NCBI GenBank assembly: GCA_029204225.1
Contig: CM055112.1
Location: 28,918,703-28,982,702 of the forward strand
Direction of reading: 5' to 3'
Length of the DNA stretch: 64,000 bases
Origin: Diphasiastrum complanatum
Lineage: Eukaryota; Streptophyta; Lycopodiopsida; Lycopodiales; Lycopodiaceae
The notes beneath the pieces were generated by a model. It was not told where the DNA came from. It worked only from the letters and a program-made list of their open reading frames with translations, and ran no database searches. The translations under genes and the position numbers were made by a program. Below are positions 56,561 through 64,000 of the stretch, in pieces; positions within the stretch are counted from its first letter, which is position 1, and each line of letters begins with the position of its first letter.

Positions 56561-58160
56561 AACTCCAAGACTCATTTACCTTTCAAGCTCACAAACCTAA
56601 GAATCAACCTTCGCAGTAATGACTAGTCACTTGGAAACTTTGCTTTGATCACTAAGACAAAAGCACACAATCTTTGAATCAAATCACTAAAGAAATCAGA
56701 TCCAATCTCCTATTGGACTCATCAAATACCAATGACTCTTTTTTTTTAGAGTTGAAATGGATATGAAAAAAAATTGACACCTAGATTTTCCTTTTCACTT
56801 GACTAGTTCTCTCAACACTTGAGATTCTTGAACAAAAGATGGATTTTGTTTCAAATACATGAAAATCAAACTTAATCACTTCTTCTAGACTCACTCTTGA
56901 CCCAAATAATCTCACACTTGAGATTTAGAATGAATTTGATTTGATTTGACAACAAACTATACCACCAATTTTTCACAAAGCTTAAAAAATTAGACAACTA
57001 GAGATTCACAAAGATCTCAACCATGCATGAATACTCAAATATGGACTCCTCCTCATTCTAGACATCCAATGGGATCACAAATTGACCCTCACACTCTCAC
57101 AAAGAAAGTTGAATAGAACTAATTTGAGTTTTATACATTCTACGTCCATTTTTGCTCAACAAATTGAATTCAATCACTCCTATTGGATTCCACCAATTAT
57201 TCTACCTTTTAAGACTTGGAATGAAATTCAAAATCAAAAGTTGTGATTTTTCTCACTAATACATTGTGCTTCAAAGAGCTAATGCCACTTAGAAAGATTT
57301 GATCACTTAGGAGAAGACAAACTCTCCACCAATAACAACACATAATGAGCTTCTAGATCTTGCCCTCTACAAAGGAAGGAACTCTTAGAAAATTGGATCT
57401 CTCTCTACACATTTGCCATAGACACCTTAATGACTCTTTTCAAACCTTACAATCACTCAAACAAATTTAGTAGGGTTGAACAATGTGACTTGGATCTCAA
57501 TCTCTTTTCTAGAACTCTCAATTTAAGCCAATCTATGTCAAATTTTACAAAAAAATTGCATAGATGCTCTATATGCACTAGAAAGTCTCAAAGGTTTCAC
57601 TTGGAGGACAGATCCAAAGATGTTTTCTAGCAAATAGATGCTTCTAAACTTTACCCTATCACTCTTGAACAAATCTAGAATGATGGTACAATGGCTTTCA
57701 ACCTCTCACCTTGCATATCACTCCTTAACCTATGATTTTTAGCAAAATCTCTCTCAACTTCAACATGCACTCAAAAAATCAGAGATGATCAATTAATGCA
57801 CCTACTTCAAGCTTCAAATTTAATTTCTTGGCTGATCTAATACAAGAATTAATCAAGGGATTAGATTCTCTATAGAAAATGCTTGATTTTGCATCAAAAG
57901 TCTCTCAAATTGGGTGTGTGAGTCAAATTGTACAATTTTTTGAATTTTCTCAACCAAATCGGGAGCTGTATGGCCTCACACGTGTGAAAAGGGTTCCTAC
58001 AGCCCACAACAACTTCTGGTCCAAAAATTTTGAGAATATCTATCAAATCCAACTCACTACCCAAAATTTGACTAGTTTCCAAAAAAGTGCTAATTTTGGC
58101 TTTGATTTGGATTAACCCTATCAATTTCAACAAAACCTCTTGTACTAGGCTCTGATACCA

Positions 58161-58991
58161 TGTGAAAAAAGTACAAAAAGGACCAAGAGTGGATCCTAAT
58201 CTGATCCTCAAGAGGGATTGGTTGTCAGATTACTTGATCTATCAATCTACTTCAGATTAAGATCAATCTAGATCAATTCTAGACACAAAATCCTAACAAG
58301 AACAATCATTAATTGAAGGTAAGTGTACTTTATGATTTCACACATGTGAAACACTGTCTAAGTATGGACTCCAACCTGAAAATCAAATACACATTGATAG
58401 AACCTCAAAACAATCAAAAGAAATGTAGACAAATGGAGAGAATCACTCAAAATTGCTTCCAAAACCAAGATTGGTGTCTCACACTGATTATGGCCAAATG
58501 TGGCTCTATATATACAATGAGTAGGAGCTCGTGGTACCGATCATCCCTCTGATCCCACATGTGTGAAGGTGCTTTGTCATATGATGATTCATCATGCAAA
58601 ACTGACACTTGGACAAAACCTTCTATTTTGAGCACTTTTGGTCCATTTTTCTTCTATATGGAGATCTACTTGGAAATCTTCTAAAAGTCAGAATTCGCCT
58701 ACTTCAACTTATTCCACACATGTGAGCTGTCCTCTACACATGGGATATGACACCTAACCAAAGGATGTGGCTCATGCAATCAATAGATTGATGCCATGTG
58801 TCATATGTCTAGAAAACTAGTTTTGGCCATTTTAGCCACTAGAACTTGAATTAAATCATATGTACATCCTATATGATTATGGTACATGACAAGTACACTA
58901 GTTTCACACGTGGGAACAGGGTCCACACATGTTTGTTTATCTATATACAAGATTTTTGGCCTCTACCAAGCTTATTTTTGCATTTTTCACA
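58161..58991 (-). repeat. Copia-B 5' LTR, 831 bp
   Basis: Minus strand TGTGAAAAATG..CTTTTTTCACA with TG..CA ends, next to a perfect PBS. A TATA box (TGTATATATAG, minus) lies near 58510. The palindrome appears as TTTCACACATGTGAAA (58336-58351), with one G to A change from the perfect form. The outer edge cuts into the Gypsy-A gag start at 58992. Confidence 0.9.
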
Positions 58992-61094
58992 CTACTTTTC
59001 TTCCAGTGTCCACTACTCCATCCATCACCATCGCATCCTCCATCACTCCTACCACCACCGTTGCTCCTCTCACATTCAATCCTTCTTATTCACAACTGTC
59101 CCCCGACACTCTTGCATGGATGCAAGTTATCAATTTTTCACCCCCACGCCAGACACTTTCTGCTCCATCCTCACCTTCTTCCATACTCCACACCACCCTT
59201 CAATTCCCCACTGTTCCTCCCATCCTCTCGTTCGAACAAACCGTCCTCACCCCTGTTTCCAAAGTTGTTTCTCACACCCCACCCGCTTCGCCAACAAAGG
59301 TTGCCGAGGGCAGCCAACCGCTGCCTGATGACGCATTTGTACAAACAACTTATCACCAAATCATGCTGACCCTATTGCCACAGATGGCATCAGGACAAAT
59401 GAAAACCTAATCGAAGACAATGACGACGGAATCGCCCCAGATCATTAGGACAATGGCATCTACAAGTCGTCAGGGCCGATACAACACAAGCCCCTGCCAA
59501 TGCCAGTGTACCAGCTGCTCCCACGGATCTAACGATGGTGTACCAAACTCTAGAAAAATACATTCTGGATGCGGTAGCGGCCAAAGCTATTCTGGAAAGC
59601 AAGGTACTACATTTGGCAATGAGTAATACACAGTTGCGAGCAGACCTCACCAAGCTGCAGCAAGAGCTGATTCTGGCTTAGCAACATGAACAAGCAGGGC
59701 ACCAGGAGATTGCCAAGCTGTAGTAGAAGGAGGAGGGCCTAAGCAAATATATTCAAAGCCTCTCCAAAGCGCTGACTGAGGCCTCGACAAAGGTGCGGGA
59801 GCTTCAAGCTGAAGCATCCCAATGGCTTGCCCCCATCCAGACGCAACTTACACTTTTGGAAGCAGAGAACACGAGCCTGGGGACGGAGGTCAAAGCCTTA
59901 CAAGACGAAAAACTCGTCTGGTTAGCTCAATCTGCACCGGACACAAGGCCGCTTTCCCAATCAGAGATGAATCTTCTATGGCGTCAGGTGTAGATTTATA
60001 GCCAAACCCTCAACAGCTACCAGGCGGAGTTCAATAAGTATTGGGCAAGCACAACGCAAGAGCTCGCCCAGGCCAAGCAAGCCCTCAAGGTGTGCCAACA
60101 ATACATAGAAAAGAAGGCCCAACCCACCCCCATGGTAATTCCACCGCCACCTAATTTTGATGCTACACAGGCTAGTACCAGCCAAGATCAAAGCCAGCAG
60201 GCAGCAGGGGGATTTCAACCAGATAAAGGGTCCGAAAGCCAAGACCAATGGCAGACAGCTCGACTACTGAGACGCGAGACCAGAGCCAAGGCGCAACCAC
60301 CACCCAAGGCCAAGCAACATCATCTAGAGGTTCGCGTACAATATCTGCTAGCTGGGCCTTCCGAAGACCGAAGTCTGTGGAGGAGAACATCAATGAATTT
60401 TTATCCAAATATCCTCACGAGTCATCAAGAGGTGGTCGGCAGATATCATTCTCAGCTCAGACCATCAAGGGAAAAGAAATTCAATCCTTACCCACCCTCC
60501 AACCACAACCGGAGTGGCGACAACAATTATTTGAGAGAGACTCTGTGGCCATCAGGGCTTACGTGACGAGTCTGCAACAGTTACGGGTGAAAGGGCATTT
60601 CCTACCTTGTCCAAGAAGATCCAAATGGGCGGAATGCGGCACTCCTTTGGACCATATCACATTTCACAATTTCAACTGGCCAATCCTCAAATTCAAATAT
60701 GGGTGGACTACAGATGTAGATGCCAGAAGGGCTCTCTCCGCATTCACCAGTCACTACATCAATTGCCCTGATCCCACAGTCTGCGCGGCAGCCACTTACG
60801 TCCAGGACTTGGAATATCTAATGGGCATTGAAACAAAATGGGATGATTTTCTTCCCTCCATATTTTTTGATCCAAATAAGGCTCTAGCTTCCGACAAAGT
60901 CGAAGACTAGCTGCCAGTCGATCACGTATATTACCGAGCTACATTTCTTGGAGATCCCTGGATGAAATGATTCCAAGCATGGGTGGATCAAGAATGGCTG
61001 ACAGGAGTCCACAAGTCCTTCCACATGCCAAAGGACTCGAAGAAACTGGACCGCCTCAACTTCATGGAAGACGTTATGGGCTATCTGATCTAAT
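58992..61094 (+). pseudogene. Gypsy-A gag-like gene, long decayed copy
   Basis: The N-terminal part is Pro/Ser/Thr-rich (58992-59410, APLTFNPSYSQLSPDTLAWM), ending in a stop at 59408. Next, in another frame, is an Ala/Gln/Leu-rich stretch with heptad-like spacing (about 59540-60110: KALTEASTKVRELQAEASQW, LTLLEAENTSLGTEVKALQD), probably coiled coil, with several stops. After a charged linker an open frame 60248-60910 holds the conserved part also seen at 11849-12830 (KWAECGTPLDHITFHNFNWP, TDVDARRAL, LMGIETKWDD). It decays to 61094 where an LTR-like repeat begins. No zinc knuckle is seen. Gag is inferred because the same N-terminus precedes integrase at 21.2 kb. Confidence 0.75.
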
Positions 61095-61688
61095 GTGTTG
61101 CGAGGGCATGGCATCCTGCGTGTATAAGCCCATGGCCCAATGAGCACGCAATCAAAGTTGTAAATAAAATAAACTTGACTTGGGCCTTGGAATTAAAATA
61201 AAACTAAAGGCCCAATGTCATTTTTAAACTTAGAGATCACTTTTTAGAGTTGGGTCCAAATTGGGACTCATATGAATCTTGTGATTTCTAATGTACTTTT
61301 TGTGGACCCTTGGATCAAGTTGGGTCCAAGATGAATGGATATGATCATTGTGAATATTAGCCAATAAGATTGAGGGGCAAGGGCCATCCCCATTTTATAA
61401 AAAGGCACCATTTGTACACTATTTTCATGCTTAATGAGAAGGAGAAAACTCTACCATTTTTGGAAGAGAAGCATCCTCATTTGCTATTCACTACTTGCTA
61501 ATGCTCTTGATTGTGTTTTCCATTGCTTTCTATTTCCATGTTTATTGTTTGCCATAGTGAATGCTTTTCCATTAGCAAGCATAAGGAGCATTTGAGCTAA
61601 CCTCCACCCTCACTCCCTATCTCTCTCTTTCTCTTCCCTTCTCAATCTCTTCTTCTCCATTCCTTCTCTTCAACCAAAACCATGAAGA
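61095..61688 (+). repeat. LTR-like repeat, copy 2
   Basis: Begins TGTTGCGAGGGCATGG and shares CCTGCGTGTATAAG and CACGCAAT with 33850-33900. A TATA-like TTTTATAAAAAGG lies near 61394. It contains no gene and ends against the 175-bp repeat. Confidence 0.5.
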
Positions 61689-61863
61689 ATGTTAGTGTAG
61701 AGGGGTAGAGTTAAAGAGGAGTAGTATAGTGGTGAATAGAGCTAAGGGAAAAAGTAGGAAATTAACTAAAAGTAGCATCTACGCATAGTTAGGTACCTAT
61801 CTAGTGATCTAACCCTTGTTGATAGGCGGAAGGGCTATACTACGAGAGATCTTCGACCCCACA
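61689..61863 (+). repeat. 175-bp interspersed repeat, copy 2
   Basis: Starts TGTTAGTGTAGAGG and ends ATCTTCGACCCCACA, colinear with 36313-36487. Confidence 0.75.
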
Positions 61864-61865
61864 AA

Positions 61866-62235
61866 ATGAAGCAACAATAATTTACAAGTAAAATATCTTT
61901 GACATTCAAAGATGTAAGACTTACAATGTGAAAGTATATTTCTATCAACAACTGTCGTGTCCAACAAAATATCTCTACGCATGTAGACGTGTTGCACTCT
62001 GGCTAGGTAATCTTCGTTGCAATCGATTTTGAATTCGTGAATTCTTCCTCTCCAATGGTGCTCCATGGTCACATTTTCTCTTTGCAGTTCTATAAATTCC
62101 TTTAATAGAGGGTTGCATATATACCCAATCAAGAGTCAAAAATGTTGTAGGCACCCAATGGTCATTGGAGTCTTTGATTGGTGCAACAACGGAGTTTAAT
62201 TGAATCTTTGTTCTTCTTGGTTGACTAGAAGTCAT
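61866..62235 (-). pseudogene. Unassigned ORF, possibly a gene 5' fragment
   Basis: ATG at 62235 opens MTSSQPRRTKIQLNSVVAPI and reads to 61975. A second, more protein-like frame overlaps it from 62132 (PLLKEFIELQRENVTMEHHW, CNEDYLARVQHVYMRRDIL) to about 61866, so a one-base shift is likely near 62120. The long GA tract (CT when read on this strand) lies just upstream, as in some plant 5' untranslated regions. I do not recognise a family. The coding stretch ends at the 175-bp repeat. Confidence 0.35.
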
Positions 62236-62338
62236 GATCTATGAAAAGACAATGTGTCCGGTCTTGAGTTAGAGAGTGTATAATACAGTGGAAAGATTGC
62301 TATGTCAATATGGAAAATGAGTAGAGTGGGAGGTCGTT

Positions 62339-62438
<100 letters not shown>

Positions 62439-62475
62439 GTTGTATAGGTTGAGTATTTTGAATGAGTAGATAAAC

Positions 62476-62545
62476 TAGCCATTAGGTGTAGGTATGTTGG
62501 GTCTAGTTAATAGCCATTAGGTCCAGGTATGTTGGGTCTAGTTAA
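62476..62545. repeat. 35-bp tandem duplication
   Basis: Units 62476-62510 and 62511-62545 differ at two adjacent bases. The unit includes TAGCCATTAGG and TATGTTGGGTCTAG. Confidence 0.9.
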
Positions 62546-64000
62546 TAGCTATGTGATAGGTGTAGTTAGCCTCCCATGTAGAGTTAATGTAGGGTTAATG
62601 CTAGAGGTGTACTTAGTGGTCCCACACTTGATTTAATCTACACCATGCGATTTGCCATGTCATATGGGCCATTGCTGCTCAATTGTCATTCTTTTATTGG
62701 CACACGTGTCATCATTAACACTAATCATGATTAGTGAAGAGGCCCTTTTTGAGTCCAAAAAGGGCCCTAATGCCTACACTAGAGATCGAGAGAGAAGGAG
62801 TGAGAACATGCATGAATTGCCTTCAACCATCGTTGTCCATAGCAAAAGGCCTGGAGGCACTCCACACATAGCTCATTTTTTCAAACTTGGTTCCATTTCC
62901 ATTACACCATCGTGCTGGAAATCAACTGCCAGTCAACCATCGTTGCATGGCTGCTGCAAACGTTCTTGCTGCACTCAACGACATCTACCATCAATGAATT
63001 AAATTCATTGCTTTCCAATGGCCCTAAATCCATCTAATGATACTTCAGTAGGGCGGCATGACACATATACAAGTCTTTTCTCTTCTTTTTCATCCAGATG
63101 GACGTCCTTGTTGCTTATACACAAGCAGTGGTAAGGTTAACACACCCACCAAGCAACATCAAATAGGAAACCTGGAACCAGAATCAAAGTTTTCTGACAG
63201 TCATTCATTTCCATCAAGAACTATATTGATTCAAAAGGACAGGGTTACTGCTCTTCTTCTAGCTTTCAAGCTATTCACATCCAGAATTTCAAGAGAAGAG
63301 TTTCATACTTTTATTCCAAACATATAATTTTGATCCTACCATCAGTAGGATATACTCCTCCAATCAGTGTTCTTAAACATGCAGATTTACTGGAGGATTT
63401 GAGTAAAGGAACTTTTAATCCTCAGCATGCAATCCCTGGAATCATTTTCTTACTTTGCATACAATTCATCTTAGTTAGGAGAAATTGATTACAATGAATC
63501 TTTCAATGAAACAAGTAGTCAATGATTCAGAACCTTATGGAGTTATGCTAGTTACCAAAATCCTAAATCCAGCAGAAGCTAACAATAAAACAAGCAAGGA
63601 GATCTGTCCATGCATATCATTCTACCACAAAAGAAACCTTCCATAAAACACTAGAAATTTAGGAATGAATTCTTTACTCATTCACAACATCTTTATCAAA
63701 ATCATAAAAGTAGAAGAGCACTTTACCACCAAATCTTGAAAAGCATAATTTCATCGGAATTTAGTAAATCCCACTCCATAATTCCCTTGAGAATATAGCA
63801 CTTGAATCCCATCCAAGACCGCATCTTAGTTGGGCATTGATACCAATGTAAAGACCCTAAAGGATTACCCCTAAGATGAGGATAGGAGAACACAATAAGA
63901 GAGACAATGGAGCCAAACCGCCCAACCAATCTTAGATCAACTAGCCCCCAAGCCATGCCATGTAAAGCAAGAGGAGAAGAGAGAAACTGGTAACCTAAAC
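62546..64000. other. Unassigned sequence to the window end
   Basis: No gene, LTR or repeat is supported. Frames of 60-116 codons (for example 62652-63002) carry no recognised motif. Composition is ordinary AT-rich intergenic sequence. Confidence 0.4.

Larger units (their letters stand above)
55207..58991 (-). mobile_element. Copia family B, non-autonomous, with one complete LTR
   Basis: From high to low: 5' LTR 58991-58161, PBS 58160-58148 (perfect), non-coding internal sequence to about 56683 (shared with 28037-29288), a stretch with a Cys-rich decayed ORF (56560-55627), and a partial 3' LTR 55626-55207 that lacks both LTR ends. No protease, integrase, RT or RNase H is present, so it would depend on another element's enzymes, as LARD/TRIM-type elements do. 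Confidence 0.8.

Overview
The window is nuclear DNA of a land plant. The evidence is one spliced gene with GT..AG introns that matches the plant SGP1/Spg1 small-GTPase family, plus dense plant-type Copia and Gypsy LTR retrotransposons, a tRNA-derived SINE and a CACTA-like fragment. No tRNA, rRNA or CRISPR array is visible. The species cannot be named from the sequence.

Layout, left to right. 1-5817: a very young Copia element (family A) cut by the window edge; its LTRs are identical over all 315 comparable bases, and its pol reading frame is open, but gag carries a one-base frameshift. 5876-8400: a decayed Gypsy pol (family A). 8683-10156: a CACTA-like end with subterminal repeats and three small transposase-like exons. 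10157-13560: Copia leader debris, a gag-like ORF next to an LTR-like end, and a Copia RT remnant. 13561-20470: the only gene-bearing island, with the SGP1-like GTPase on the minus strand (16584-18437, six exons), a GC-rich upstream region with G-box motifs, and a MITE-like tandem array. 20471-24776: a SINE, an internally deleted Gypsy-A, and LTR pieces. 24822-32345: Copia fragments on the minus strand (A2, C, B) butted together, then a Copia integrase piece on the plus strand. 32500-33730: decayed coding sequence that I cannot assign. 33733-37540: an LTR-like piece, long CT microsatellites, the Gypsy-B 3' end, a 175-bp repeat, and a Copia-A LTR with leader. 38310-44409: decayed Copia-D and Gypsy-C joined within their coding regions. 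47188-51820: a Gypsy LTR end and primer site, a 25-bp minisatellite, a Gypsy-A pol, and a ~360-bp satellite array that switches orientation. 51835-55206: Gypsy-B with an internal deletion, its LTR, and a gag-like ORF. 55207-58991: a non-autonomous Copia-B with a Cys-rich ORF. 58992-61094: the long gag-like gene of Gypsy-A. 61095-64000: LTR-like repeat, 175-bp repeat, unknown ORF, GA microsatellite, and unassigned DNA.

Apart from the GTPase, almost everything is retroelement gag, protease, integrase, reverse transcriptase and RNase H at different stages of decay. The youngest element (window start) still has intact protease, integrase, RT and RNase H motifs; the others carry stops, frameshifts, deletions and end-to-end fusions. 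Several families share cis elements: the PBS TGGTATCAGAGCC (initiator Met-tRNA type) and a palindrome TTTCACACGTGTGAAA in LTRs or leaders. The most unusual signals are that palindrome, a 33-bp-periodic CCAAT array in the Copia-A LTR, unassigned ORFs inside or beside retroelements, the inverted satellite array, and a GTPase with non-canonical G3 and G4 motifs.
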